From an uncultured Algibacter sp. (GTDB lineage Bacteria > Bacteroidota > Bacteroidia > Flavobacteriales > Flavobacteriaceae), in contig CANMZT010000002.1 in the NCBI GenBank assembly GCA_947502405.1, positions 62,001 to 126,000 of the forward strand: DNA of 64,000 bases, written 5' to 3'. Positions 27,144 to 36,632 of this stretch are shown piece after piece. The translations under genes and the position numbers were made by a program. The notes under the pieces are model-generated. The model searched no databases. It was not told the origin of the DNA and saw nothing but the letters and a program-made list of their open reading frames with translations. Positions within the stretch are counted from its first letter, which is position 1. Each line of letters begins with the position of its first letter.

Positions 27144-30100
27144 TTAAAAAGTTACGTTAAAACCTAAACTTAAAACTCTAGCGTTAGGATACTCACCTCT
27201 TGAGAATCCTTGGGCTAAGTTTCCTAATCCTTGATTGCCAAAGGCACTCGTCTCAGGATCTATTAATCTAAAATCCGAAAACAGTAGCAAATTAGTTCCA
27301 GAGGCGTAAATTGACATGCTTTTAACACCTTCCCATCCTATTTTATCCACTGGTAAATTATAAGTAAATCTAACATTTTTTAAACGCAAATGCGAACCGT
27401 CCTCAATTTCAAAGGAATTGGGTTGATAAGCACCTTCATCAAATCCAGGTGCAGGAATGTTAGAAGTTGGGTTCTCAGGAGACCAGTAGTTAGCAACTTC
27501 TGCATACTTTGGAACCGACCCGCGAATAAAAAAATTATTACGCGTTCTTAAATTATAAACGTCATTACCAACCGTTCCTTGTATATAAATACTTAAATCG
27601 AAGTTTTTGTAAGAGAAATTGTTTTCAAAACCGTAAATTAAATCTGGGAATGGATCTCCTAACACTACAAAATCCTCGTTGGAAATAATTCCGTCTCCTT
27701 CGTCTGGGATACCGTCACCATCTGTATCTACAGTTAATTGGTCTTTATATCTTGGACCTCCAACAGCATTTAAAGCTGGATCTTGTCCAGAAGCAATAAT
27801 TTCATCTGGACTTTTCCATGTGCCTAAATACTCTGCTCCCGTAAATACTGGTGCAGTTTCACCAACTATTAACCTTAAGTTACCCGCACCTATAATCTCG
27901 TCTACAACTACGTCAATAAACTCTTCACCGCCAAGATCCAACACCTTATTTTTATTGGAGGAAAGTGTTAATGTAGAATTCCAATTAAAATTAGAATTGG
28001 AAATATTAGTTGAAGTCACTAAAAATTCCCACCCTTTATTTTCTAAAGATCCTATATTTTGTAATTGATTTGAATAACCAGTTTGTCTAGGTATGGTTAC
28101 ATCTAACAATAAATCTTCCGTTTTTTTAGAGTAATAGTTAAATTCTGTAAATACCTTTCCTCCAAAAAGTGAAGCTTCTAAAGCAAGATCAAATGCTGTT
28201 GTGGTTTCCCAAATTAAATCAGGATTTGCTGGTCTTCCGAAAACAGCTCCAGGAGCTTCAACACCGTTAAAAGATGTATTCCCCTCTTCATAAACACCTA
28301 GGGTGTTGTAAGGACCAATAGCTTGATTTCCTGACTTACCATAACTGGCCCTTAATTTTAAATCTTGAAAGATACTTTGATTTTGCATAAAAGACTCTTC
28401 AGTAATTTTCCATGCACCTGCTATAGATGGGTAAAATTCATATTTATTACCAGGAGCAAATACAGAACTTCCGTCGCTTCTACCAACTAATGTTAATAAG
28501 TACTTATCTTTATAAGTATAATTAAGCCTTCCGAAAAAGGAAACAAGTGTTCTTTGTGAAAATCCAGAGCCCACCAAGTTTCTTAAAGGGTCAGTTCCTG
28601 TTCCTAAGGAGTTAAATGTAGTGGCATCAGTAGTGAAACCAAACGATTGAGCTAGGGTAGTTTCTGTTATATCCTTCTGGAAGGATGCACCCCCTAAAAC
28701 CGTATAGTTATGATCTTCTCCTATTACCCCAGAGTATTGAACCGTGTTTTCATTATTCCAATTGATGGTGGATACCGTTCTAATCCTGGCATTACTGTCT
28801 CCCGTTTGTAAATCTGGTCTTTGGCTAGACGTAAATTCATTTCTTTTGGAATTAGTAATATCTGGATTAAAGGTTGAGCGAATAATTAAATTTTCAACAG
28901 GACTATACTCTAAATACATCGTTCCCAATAAATTGCTTGAAATAGTCTCATCAATATCCAATCTAGACGTGGCAACAGGATTATTAAATGGATTACCAGT
29001 TACTTCATTAGCTCCGTTAAAAGAACCATCAGCATTAAAAATGGGTTGGGTTGGCAAAATACCTAGAAGACCACTATAGCTAACTACACCATTATCCTGT
29101 TTAATTCTTGAATAATTAATGCGAACGCCTGCTTTTAATTTATCACTTAATTTAAAGTCCAAATTCGACCTAAAAATATATTTTTCTATACCTGAATTCT
29201 TAATAAGACCATCTTGGTCGAAAAAATTTAGCGAGTTGTAATAACTTACATTTCCGTTTTCTGAAGAACCAGCGATGGAAACATCCACATTATAAATAGG
29301 AGATGGATCTAACAAAAGGTCAAAAAAATCATTATTTGGATAATCTGACGGATTTCCAGGAAATGGTATAGCTACACCTCCTGCTATTGCATCCTCGTTA
29401 GTGTATTCTATTTGTTGTGCTTGACTTAGAAAATCTGGTTTTTCTGGCACAAGTTGTGTACTAGTATAAACGCCTACACTAACCTCAGGTTTACCACCAC
29501 CAATACTAGCTCCACTTTTGGTAGTTACCAAAATAACCCCATTAGCTCCTCTTGACCCATAAATAGCAATTGATGATGCATCTTTTAATATCTCAATGGA
29601 TTTAACATCATTGGCATTAAGATTATTTAAATTAAAATTTGTTCCTACAATAATACCATCAATAACCCAAAGTGGTTCATTACTACCTGTAATAGAATTA
29701 CCACCACGCACTCTAATAGCTGTACCAGCTCCTGGAGCACCACTAGTTTGCGTTACTTGAACACCCGCAGCTCTACCTTGTAAAGCTTGATCTACTCTAG
29801 AAACAGGTATAGCAGCTACATCTTCAGCACTCACCGAAGACACAGAGCCCGTTAAATCTGACTTTCTTTGAGTACCATAACCAATTACAACAACTTCGTC
29901 TAGCTCATTATCAGCTTCTAAAGTCACATTAATTGTAGTTTGGTTTCCTACTAATACTTCCTTAGCTGAATAACCAACATAAGAAAACATAAGTGTGCTT
30001 CCTGAATCTGCTTTAATGGTATAATTACCATCAAAATCTGTAGTAGTTCCTGTGGCAGTTCCTTTTACCACAACAGTTGCTCCTGGAAGCGGTTGTCCAT

Positions 30101-30224
30101 CTGCTGTAACCGTTCCTTTCACATTTTGGGCAAAGGACACTGCCACAAATGAGAACAAGAACATAGCAAACAGTCTAATTTTTTTAAAATTAGCTGCTTC
30201 ATTTAGTTTTGTTTTTAGTTTCAT
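27144..30224 (-). CDS. SusC/RagA-family TonB-dependent transporter (PUL pair)
   Basis: 1026 aa. After the signal peptide (ending AVSFAQ) come a carboxypeptidase-D-like domain (NVKGTVTADGQPLPGATVVVKGT...) and the TonB box/plug region (DEVVVIGYGTQRKSDLTGSVSSV, then LWVIDGIIVG, IEILKDASSIAIYGSRGANGVILVTTKSG). A 22-strand barrel follows, ending SLGFNVTF with a terminal Phe. Length and motifs are normal. It imports oligosaccharides in a TonB-dependent way together with SusD. It is the first gene of its two-gene operon, behind operator G. Confidence 0.95.
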   Translation of the reverse strand: MKLKTKLNEAANFKKIRLFAMFLFSFVAVSFAQNVKGTVTADGQPLPGATVVVKGTATGTTTDFDGNYTIKADSGSTLMFSYVGYSAKEVLVGNQTTINVTLEADNELDEVVVIGYGTQRKSDLTGSVSSVSAEDVAAIPVSRVDQALQGRAAGVQVTQTSGAPGAGTAIRVRGGNSITGSNEPLWVIDGIIVGTNFNLNNLNANDVKSIEILKDASSIAIYGSRGANGVILVTTKSGASIGGGKPEVSVGVYTSTQLVPEKPDFLSQAQQIEYTNEDAIAGGVAIPFPGNPSDYPNNDFFDLLLDPSPIYNVDVSIAGSSENGNVSYYNSLNFFDQDGLIKNSGIEKYIFRSNLDFKLSDKLKAGVRINYSRIKQDNGVVSYSGLLGILPTQPIFNADGSFNGANEVTGNPFNNPVATSRLDIDETISSNLLGTMYLEYSPVENLIIRSTFNPDITNSKRNEFTSSQRPDLQTGDSNARIRTVSTINWNNENTVQYSGVIGEDHNYTVLGGASFQKDITETTLAQSFGFTTDATTFNSLGTGTDPLRNLVGSGFSQRTLVSFFGRLNYTYKDKYLLTLVGRSDGSSVFAPGNKYEFYPSIAGAWKITEESFMQNQSIFQDLKLRASYGKSGNQAIGPYNTLGVYEEGNTSFNGVEAPGAVFGRPANPDLIWETTTAFDLALEASLFGGKVFTEFNYYSKKTEDLLLDVTIPRQTGYSNQLQNIGSLENKGWEFLVTSTNISNSNFNWNSTLTLSSNKNKVLDLGGEEFIDVVVDEIIGAGNLRLIVGETAPVFTGAEYLGTWKSPDEIIASGQDPALNAVGGPRYKDQLTVDTDGDGIPDEGDGIISNEDFVVLGDPFPDLIYGFENNFSYKNFDLSIYIQGTVGNDVYNLRTRNNFFIRGSVPKYAEVANYWSPENPTSNIPAPGFDEGAYQPNSFEIEDGSHLRLKNVRFTYNLPVDKIGWEGVKSMSIYASGTNLLLFSDFRLIDPETSAFGNQGLGNLAQGFSRGEYPNARVLSLGFNVTF

Positions 30225-30287
30225 AAAATTTAAGTTGATTTGTTATTAATTAGATTCCCAAAATATCTTTAATAAAAATATCATGTA

Positions 30288-30302
30288 TCCTGTACTTACC
30301 GT
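30288..30302 (-). promoter_or_regulatory. PUL operator G (SusC/SusD operon)
   Basis: Reads ACGGTAAGTACAGGA on the minus strand, so only the promoter-proximal repeat fits well. TATTTTGG (30258-30265) follows after exactly 22 bp, and the ATG at 30224 is 64 bp away. A further CAGGA lies at 30316-30312. Confidence 0.65.
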
Positions 30303-30357
30303 TACGGACTGTCCTGTATAATTAAAAATGATTAAACTTTGCTTTTTAAAAAATACA

Positions 30358-30372
30358 CAGGATAGAACAGGT
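30358..30372 (+). promoter_or_regulatory. PUL direct-repeat operator H (plus-strand pair)
   Basis: Reads CAGGATAGAACAGGT on the plus strand, with CAG triplets 10 bp apart. TAATTTTA (30395-30402) follows after exactly 22 bp. Operators G and H lie back to back in the divergent SusC promoter region. Confidence 0.75.
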
Positions 30373-30442
30373 TACTTATTAAATACATTAATTTTAATTT
30401 TAAATAATACATTGAAAGCTCAATGATTAAACTAAAAATTAT

Positions 30443-31696
30443 ATGTCAAAAACATTATTAGCGCTAATAATTATCAATCTTATGGCTGTTAACCACATAT
30501 TGATAAATGCTCAATCCCATGACTTAGATAAACCAATTAAAAACAATACCTATATTATTGAAGAAAAAGATGGAATTGTTGCAGTTGAAGCTGAGCATTT
30601 TTATAAACAGGATTTAACTGATGTTAGAAAATGGTATAGAACATCAAAAAGTGAAATGGCAGAAGTTGGTAGAGATGATGATAACCAACATAGTTATGAT
30701 GCAAGTAGCAATTGTTATCTTGAAATTTTACCAGACACCCGTGTAACTCACTCTGACAAACTTGTAGTTGGTGAAAATTTCTCTAATAAACCAGGTATAG
30801 TAGGTGTTTTACATTACAAAATCAAATTTAACACTATTGGTAGATATTATGTTTGGGTTCGGGCATTTAGTACTGGAAGTGAAGATAATGGTCTTCATGT
30901 TGGCTTGAATGGGTCGTGGCCAGAACATGGAAAAAGAATGCAATGGTGTAAGGGTAAAAACAAATGGACTTGGGCTAGTAAAAAACGCACAAAAGAAGAA
31001 CACTGTGGCATACCTCATGCCATATATTTAGATATTGAAAAACCTGGAATCCATACCATACAATTTAGCATGCGTGAGGATGGGTTTGAATTTGACAAAT
31101 TTATTCTAACTCAGGATAAAAACTATACCCCCACAGGAATAGGACCTGAAGTAAGAGTTGCTATGAAAAAATCAGACACTCAACTTACTACAAAAAAGAG
31201 AATAACAAAAAACACATCATATTTTAATACCATAAAATTAGCCAATACAAATAACAAATATTTAGCTGCGCAAGACTTCCCCATAGAGAGTAATAATTTC
31301 TATAAGAATGGAAAAAATTGGTTAGCAATTCATCCTGAAAAACATAAACAAGCAACAACAAGTACTATTTTCAATTTTAAAAGTGGGCGATATGATATCG
31401 TTTTTGTAGGTGTTGGAGAAAATGATGGTAATTCTAATTTCAAAATGTTTATTAACAAGAAAAAAATTGGAGAATATAATCCACCTCTAACTGATAGTTT
31501 ATTTGAAGAAGGCAAAAGATTTAATGCAATATGGAGACGTGTAAAAATAAAAAAAGGTGACAAAATAACTGTATCTGCAAAAGTTGCTACTGACGGTAAC
31601 GAATGGACTCGTGCACGTTGGGCAGGTATAATATTTGCTCCCGTTGGCAAAGGAAAAGATATTCAAGACGCTCCCTCTTCTTATTCTCAAAACTAA
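30443..31696 (+). CDS. Secreted protein with two beta-sandwich domains (GH115 C-terminal-like), function unknown
   Basis: 417 aa with a signal peptide ending ILINAQ. Residues 33-230 look like the carbohydrate-binding-module-like domain found at the C-terminus of GH115 proteins: IVAVEAEHFYKQ, GVLHYKIKFNTIGRYYVWVRAFSTGSEDNG, HTIQFSMREDGFEFDKFIL. Residues 250-410 form a second beta-rich domain with its own pattern (YDIVFVGVGENDGNSNFKMFINKKKIGEY, WRRVKIKKGDKITVSAKV, WTRARWAGIIFAP). No enzyme motif is evident. A glycan-binding role is likely but unproven. It is the first gene of a two-gene plus-strand unit, divergent from SusC. Confidence 0.6.
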   Translation: MSKTLLALIIINLMAVNHILINAQSHDLDKPIKNNTYIIEEKDGIVAVEAEHFYKQDLTDVRKWYRTSKSEMAEVGRDDDNQHSYDASSNCYLEILPDTRVTHSDKLVVGENFSNKPGIVGVLHYKIKFNTIGRYYVWVRAFSTGSEDNGLHVGLNGSWPEHGKRMQWCKGKNKWTWASKKRTKEEHCGIPHAIYLDIEKPGIHTIQFSMREDGFEFDKFILTQDKNYTPTGIGPEVRVAMKKSDTQLTTKKRITKNTSYFNTIKLANTNNKYLAAQDFPIESNNFYKNGKNWLAIHPEKHKQATTSTIFNFKSGRYDIVFVGVGENDGNSNFKMFINKKKIGEYNPPLTDSLFEEGKRFNAIWRRVKIKKGDKITVSAKVATDGNEWTRARWAGIIFAPVGKGKDIQDAPSSYSQN

Positions 31697-31745
31697 ACGA
31701 TGAATAATAAAATCTGTAAAAAGACCCATTAACACTTACATTAAA

Positions 31746-32621
31746 ATGAATAACAAAACCTTATTTATAGTATTAACTTTTTCATTAATATCAATATCAA
31801 CTTTTGCTCAAAAGATAAGTCCTCCTTCAGGGCGTATTGCCATTGTTGCAGATGGCAACTCTCCAGATCCAGATGATTTAGGTGGCACAGCAATAAGTAT
31901 TGCGTTATTACGTGCTGCTGGATTAGAAGATAGACTTGTACACTATTCGCACAGTTGCGATTTGGTTAGAGATGACCGTATTTCTGAACAAGCTGAAAAA
32001 GAACGCCACCATCTAATGCAAATAGCTTGTGATATGACAGCTAGACGCTGGGGAGGTTTACAACATATTACTTTCTTCGATGCCATATGGCAAAAAGAAG
32101 AAACCATCAATGATTTGGCTTGGGCTATAAATGCTTCAACTGCTGAGAGTCCTTTATGGATTATTGAAGCTGGAGAGCCTGATATTATTGGTATGGCATT
32201 GAGAAAAACACCCAAAGAAAAACATCAATACGTTAAAGTAGTAACCCATCATCCTGCCAATGATAATGCTGGCGATTTTTATACTTGGCAACAAATTTTG
32301 GATTTTGGTATTGAAGAAGTAAGAATTCCAGACCAAAACATTAACCTAAAATTAGATCACGAAAAATGGGATTGGGCAAAAAATCATACAGACCCACGTA
32401 TACGATTAATTTGGACCATTGGAAACATTGCTGAGATAGATAATATTGTGAAGTTTCAAAAAGGTAAATGGGACTGTTCTGATGCGGGCATGGTATTATA
32501 CTGGATTACTGGCGCTAATATAAATAATGGTTTGAAGGCTGGAAGTATGGAAGTCGTAAAATCTCTTTTAGAAGATTATGTGAAAGACACCCCTGAACCA
32601 CCTTTTAAAAAGAAAAAGTAA
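31746..32621 (+). CDS. Secreted nucleoside-hydrolase-like protein, function unknown
   Basis: 291 aa with a signal peptide ending ISTFAQ. Near the N-terminus is GRIAIVADGNSPDPDDLGGTAIS, which resembles the Asp-rich metal site of the inosine-uridine nucleoside hydrolase fold (D-x-N-x-x-x-D-x-D-D). SPLWIIEAGEPDIIGMAL and VVTHHPANDNAG later on also fit that alpha/beta fold. Family members with this fold cleave N- or O-glycosidic bonds of ribosides, but a secreted version in an ulvan locus would need another substrate. It starts 49 nt after the previous gene and ends 4 nt before the convergent M1 peptidase gene. Confidence 0.55.
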   Translation: MNNKTLFIVLTFSLISISTFAQKISPPSGRIAIVADGNSPDPDDLGGTAISIALLRAAGLEDRLVHYSHSCDLVRDDRISEQAEKERHHLMQIACDMTARRWGGLQHITFFDAIWQKEETINDLAWAINASTAESPLWIIEAGEPDIIGMALRKTPKEKHQYVKVVTHHPANDNAGDFYTWQQILDFGIEEVRIPDQNINLKLDHEKWDWAKNHTDPRIRLIWTIGNIAEIDNIVKFQKGKWDCSDAGMVLYWITGANINNGLKAGSMEVVKSLLEDYVKDTPEPPFKKKK

Positions 32622-32625
32622 GCGC

Positions 32626-34554
32626 TTAGTCCAGCTTTAATTTATTATCTTGATGGTTTACATCTGGAAAAGTATCAGAAAGCAACTCTACAGAAATAAG
32701 TTTTTCTATATCTAAATTAACTAAGATTGAATCGGGGTTGTCACTCCATACCTCCGGAGTTTTTTCAATAATTGATGATGTGCCATCAATATAAATCAAT
32801 TTTAATGTAATAGGCATAGGCAAGCCTCCAATATTATTAATGATTACACCTGATTCATTTATTTTTTTAAGGGCTAAATCTGCATAGCCATATTCAAATA
32901 CCCATTTTTTCCAGAACCAATTTAGGTCTTTCCCACTCACATCATTGAAAGTGAACATAAAATCATAAGGGGTAGGATGCTTACCGCCCCACCTGTTAAT
33001 ATATGTTTTTAAGCATGATTTAAAAACTGTTTCACCCAACATATTTTCCAATGCTAAAAGCATTAAAGCTGGTTTTCTGTAAGATAATTGAAAATGTCCT
33101 TTACGTATCGTTAAATGATTAGTAGGCGCTATTAGAGGTGACTCCCATTGTTTACCTGCATTTGCTAAGTAACCACGCATGGTGCTTTTTAGCTGTCTAT
33201 TTTCATCGTCGGTCCCTTTATACAAGTCTTGTATAAATTTAATCGTGAAAAACGTAGCCCACCCTTCTTCCATCCAAGAGTATTTAATTTCATTGACACC
33301 TACGTAATGTGGTAAATAGGTATGAGACAACTCATGAAACGTCATATAGTCGTTACTCTTAGGGTTCTTACTTAAACCATTATTAGCCATCATAGGGAAC
33401 TCCATACCATCAAATTCTGGAACACCCATGTAAGTAGTAAAAGTGTCATAAGGAAAGGGTATTCCAGGATAATCTTCAGACAAAAATTCCATACTTTTCT
33501 TTTGTATGTTCAATACACCATCTGCATATTTTTCGTCTTCAACATCATAAATGAGATTTGATGATATTGTTTTGGATTTTAACGGCACAGCTTGAGCAAT
33601 CCATTTAAAATTATCACTTAAACCGAAAGCAAAGTCACGTACGTTTTCTGCTTTAAATTTCCATACTTTACGAGTTGAGGCATTACTAGTATTCATTTCT
33701 TTATTAGAAATAATTATAGGCTCTATCGAGTTTTTAGCTAAAGAAAAACTCTTATACTCTTTTGATGATAAAACCTTTTTTGGATTTAAAAGTTTACCTG
33801 TAGCTGCAATTTTGTAATTACCGGGAACTGTAATATCAACCTCGTAAGTTGAATAGTCTAAGTAATATTCATGAGCTCCTGTATACTCAGAATCATCCCA
33901 ACCATCAATATCATCATACACCGCGATTTGAGGATACCAATACCCTACAAATGCACTTTTAGTATCGTAGGCTCCAATTCTATTTACATAAATACTGGGC
34001 ATTTTGGTCGTCCAACTCATAGCAATTGTAGTTATAGAATTTGGTAGTAATGGCGTTTTTAAATTCAATCTTAAGTATGAAGAGCGTTCTGTGATGGTAA
34101 TGTTATCTGAATTTTTTGATTCATCAATGTTTTCAGGTGCTAGATTTGTAGATTTTAGTGCATCGTTTAGAATAACACCGTTACCGTTTACAGTCAAATT
34201 TTCAATCTGTATCCCATCTGTTAAATTCTCTAAAGGTATTTCGTTAGCTCTTAAACCTCCTTTTTTGTAGTGGTTAGGATGCATTTTTATAAATATATGC
34301 TGTAGAGTATCTGGACTATTGTTTTTATATGTAATAGTTTGTCTTCCAAGAATATCCCAATTGCCAGGAACAACCTCTACATCAATTTTATAAGAACATT
34401 GGTTTTGCCAGTATTCACTTCCAGGTTTACCATCAAAAGACCTTGTTTTTTTTTGATATGCTTGCTGAAACTCCCTAGGCATGTATAGAGCCTCTTGCGC
34501 TTGTGTAAACAAATAAAAAAAACAAGATATGCAGACACTTAATGGTAGTTTCAT
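32626..34554 (-). CDS. M1-family (gluzincin) metallopeptidase, exported
   Basis: 642 aa with a signal peptide (MKLPLSVCISCFFYLFTQAQ). The zinc motif is H407-E-L-S-H411, with the third ligand E430 in SWMEEGWATFF, 19 residues on as in M1. FDGMEFPMMANNG near 382-393 is the counterpart of the GAMEN exopeptidase motif. An N-terminal beta-sandwich (residues 50-330) precedes the catalytic domain, and a C-terminal domain follows. M1 enzymes are aminopeptidases. A role in trimming peptides taken up by the neighbouring SusC/D pair is inferred. A 407-nt gap separates it from the preceding minus-strand gene, so it may have its own promoter. No PUL operator precedes it. Confidence 0.9.
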   Translation of the reverse strand: MKLPLSVCISCFFYLFTQAQEALYMPREFQQAYQKKTRSFDGKPGSEYWQNQCSYKIDVEVVPGNWDILGRQTITYKNNSPDTLQHIFIKMHPNHYKKGGLRANEIPLENLTDGIQIENLTVNGNGVILNDALKSTNLAPENIDESKNSDNITITERSSYLRLNLKTPLLPNSITTIAMSWTTKMPSIYVNRIGAYDTKSAFVGYWYPQIAVYDDIDGWDDSEYTGAHEYYLDYSTYEVDITVPGNYKIAATGKLLNPKKVLSSKEYKSFSLAKNSIEPIIISNKEMNTSNASTRKVWKFKAENVRDFAFGLSDNFKWIAQAVPLKSKTISSNLIYDVEDEKYADGVLNIQKKSMEFLSEDYPGIPFPYDTFTTYMGVPEFDGMEFPMMANNGLSKNPKSNDYMTFHELSHTYLPHYVGVNEIKYSWMEEGWATFFTIKFIQDLYKGTDDENRQLKSTMRGYLANAGKQWESPLIAPTNHLTIRKGHFQLSYRKPALMLLALENMLGETVFKSCLKTYINRWGGKHPTPYDFMFTFNDVSGKDLNWFWKKWVFEYGYADLALKKINESGVIINNIGGLPMPITLKLIYIDGTSSIIEKTPEVWSDNPDSILVNLDIEKLISVELLSDTFPDVNHQDNKLKLD

Positions 34555-34961
34555 GGTATAAAGATAAATTTAAAAAGGGGATAATTATTCCCGTGTTATT
34601 AATTATGAGTGTTAGTTTTTAAGTACAGAAATCATTTTATCTAATTGCCTTTCAATAAAACGCCTTTTACATAAATTAACATTATGAAGTTTCTCTACCA
34701 TTGTGTCATAAAGTTTAATGTGACATGATTATAAATCATACCATTCTGATTTTTTTCTTTACCCATATAATTACAAGTGGGCTCATCTATTATATTATAG
34801 TCAAGATATGTCGTATGACCGAATCATAGATACAATCTCAATGAAATGGAAGTAAAAGCAGGAATGTACTTAGCAATGTAAATAAAATCGCTTTTATTAT
34901 TTTCCCTTTTAATAATAGAATTTTACTTTAAATTTTATTAAAATATCTTTCAATAAATTTA
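34555..34961. other. Intergenic region, no gene seen
   Basis: AT-rich stretch between the M1 peptidase gene and the HExxH lipoprotein gene. I see no convincing reading frame, no RNA gene, no PUL operator and no clear terminator. It presumably holds the peptidase promoter. Confidence 0.4.
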
Positions 34962-35786
34962 TTAATCATTTTCATCAAAAATTGCCTTTAAAAAAGCATA
35001 GCGATTTGGAACATTCGTATTAACCCATGTTTCAATTTCTGAAGATAAACGCCCTGGATAATTCTCCATGGTGTATACAAAAATTGCTGTTTCTGGTATA
35101 TCTTCTTGTAATGGTATATCCTCTGCGAATTCTGTAATAAAAACACCATCTGCTTCTTGAGCGTTCCTCCATGCTGTAGTTGTTGCAAAACGAGGTTCAA
35201 AAAACACATGTGTGGCCTCATGAAAAACAGTTTCTTCAAGTTGATTAGTGGATAATCTATCATCAATTCTTTCATCGGATATTAAGAAAAATTTACCATC
35301 TGGCTCAGCACTTGCTCTACTCTCACCAGAGAATACGGCAACATGACTTAATTCGTCTCTCATAAAAATGGGCAATTTACCAAGTTTGTCTGTCAGCTTA
35401 TTAGCGTACTCTGTAGCACGTTCTAGGCTTCCAAAATTACTACGACACCAAATTCCTATTTTTTTATTATCGGTAAATGTAGCTTCAAAAACATAGGCGT
35501 TTGCATCCAACAACGGTTCTACTCCTGGCACCTCTCTTTCAAACTGTCCCAAATATTCGATACTTAAAAACGTATCTGGATCTGTAGATGTTATATAATC
35601 TATATCAGTTCCATCTATAGAAAACTCAAATAAGGGTTTACCAGCTTTATTTGTATTTCCGTCATCATCACCGTTTTCTTGATCTATAAGATCTTGTCTC
35701 ACAACAATACCATCATCTGATTTGCAATTCGTTACACATAACAGTACGAATAGACTTAAAATATTGAATAAACTCTTTAATTTCAT
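34962..35786 (-). CDS. HExxH-containing lipoprotein, putative zinc peptidase (paralogue 1)
   Basis: 274 aa with the lipobox LLCVTNC (Cys21) and an acidic linker. A conserved region follows (PLFEFSIDGTDIDYITSTDP..., AYVFEATFTDNKKIGIWCRS). A zinc-peptidase motif HEATH is at 189-193 (LEETVFHEATHVFF), and ED-x-x-E at 228-232 (LQEDIPETAIFVY) offers a candidate third ligand about 40 residues on. I do not recognise the family. It lies 19 nt after its paralogue and closes the transcript that begins at the second SusC. The two share the pattern TVFHE-x-x-H and the C-terminal block YTMExYPGRLSSEIExW. Surface peptidase activity is inferred only from HExxH. Confidence 0.6.
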   Translation of the reverse strand: MKLKSLFNILSLFVLLCVTNCKSDDGIVVRQDLIDQENGDDDGNTNKAGKPLFEFSIDGTDIDYITSTDPDTFLSIEYLGQFEREVPGVEPLLDANAYVFEATFTDNKKIGIWCRSNFGSLERATEYANKLTDKLGKLPIFMRDELSHVAVFSGESRASAEPDGKFFLISDERIDDRLSTNQLEETVFHEATHVFFEPRFATTTAWRNAQEADGVFITEFAEDIPLQEDIPETAIFVYTMENYPGRLSSEIETWVNTNVPNRYAFLKAIFDEND

Positions 35787-35805
35787 AACTTTTTTTATTG
35801 GTATT

Positions 35806-36600
35806 CTAGAAGAGCTTTTTTAAAAACTCATATCTATTAGGTATATTAATCTTTATCCATTGCTCTATCTCAGAAGATAATCTACCTGGGTATTTTTCCA
35901 TAGTGTAAACAAAAATCGCTGTTTCTGCTAAATCTTCCTTTTTTGGCTTGCTCTCTGCATAACGTGTAATAAATACACCATCTTTGGCCTGGGCTTCTTG
36001 CCACTCCTTACTTTTAGCGTATTTTAAATCTAAAGCTACATGGATGGATTCATGAAATACAGTTTCTTCCAAGTCGTTATTGCTAATTCTGGTATCCATA
36101 TTATCAGAATATAGCACGAAAAACTTACCTGCATCTTCAGCAAAAGCCGTTGCATCACCTTTGTGTATTACTACGTGGTTTAGAGCATTACGCATAAAGT
36201 CTGGCAGCTTTCCCAGTTTATCGCTTAATTTATCTGCATAATCCCTTGCCGCTGCTTTACGGCCAAAATCACTGTGAGCCCATATTTCAATTTTTTTATC
36301 ATTTTTAAATGCTGCTTTAAAAACATAAGTATTTTCATCAAATAATTCGTCATCCTTCCCTCCTGGCATTTCTTTTGCTTCTTGACCTATGTAACTAAGA
36401 TTTAAAAACGCATCTGGATCTGTAGATTTTATAAAATCTATATCGGTTGACACGATTGAGTTTTCAAATAAAGGCACTTTCTTTTCAGTCACCTCAGCCA
36501 AATCAATTTCTAACTTAGCTGATTTTGTACTCTTCTCTGCAGTTTGTTTACAGCCTAAAATTAAAAACACTACAATACAAACCCAACTTATCTTTATCAT
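35806..36600 (-). CDS. HExxH-containing lipoprotein, putative zinc peptidase (paralogue 2)
   Basis: 264 aa with the lipobox VFLILGC (Cys17). It is related over its whole length to the downstream gene, sharing DIDFIKSTDPDAFL, DFGRKAAARDYADKLSDKLGKLP, DLEETVFHESIHVALD with HESIH at 183-187, KKEDLAETAIFVYTMEKYPGRLSSEIEQW and NRYEFLKKLF. That pattern of conservation (the HExxH, the EDLAE helix, the tail) is what one expects of a metallopeptidase active site. It lies 32 nt after the large TSP3-type lipoprotein. The substrate is unknown; in this context a protein or polyamide substrate is likely. Confidence 0.6.
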   Translation of the reverse strand: MIKISWVCIVVFLILGCKQTAEKSTKSAKLEIDLAEVTEKKVPLFENSIVSTDIDFIKSTDPDAFLNLSYIGQEAKEMPGGKDDELFDENTYVFKAAFKNDKKIEIWAHSDFGRKAAARDYADKLSDKLGKLPDFMRNALNHVVIHKGDATAFAEDAGKFFVLYSDNMDTRISNNDLEETVFHESIHVALDLKYAKSKEWQEAQAKDGVFITRYAESKPKKEDLAETAIFVYTMEKYPGRLSSEIEQWIKINIPNRYEFLKKLF

Positions 36601-36632
36601 TTTATTTTTTTGTTTTTCGTTGAAAACATCGT

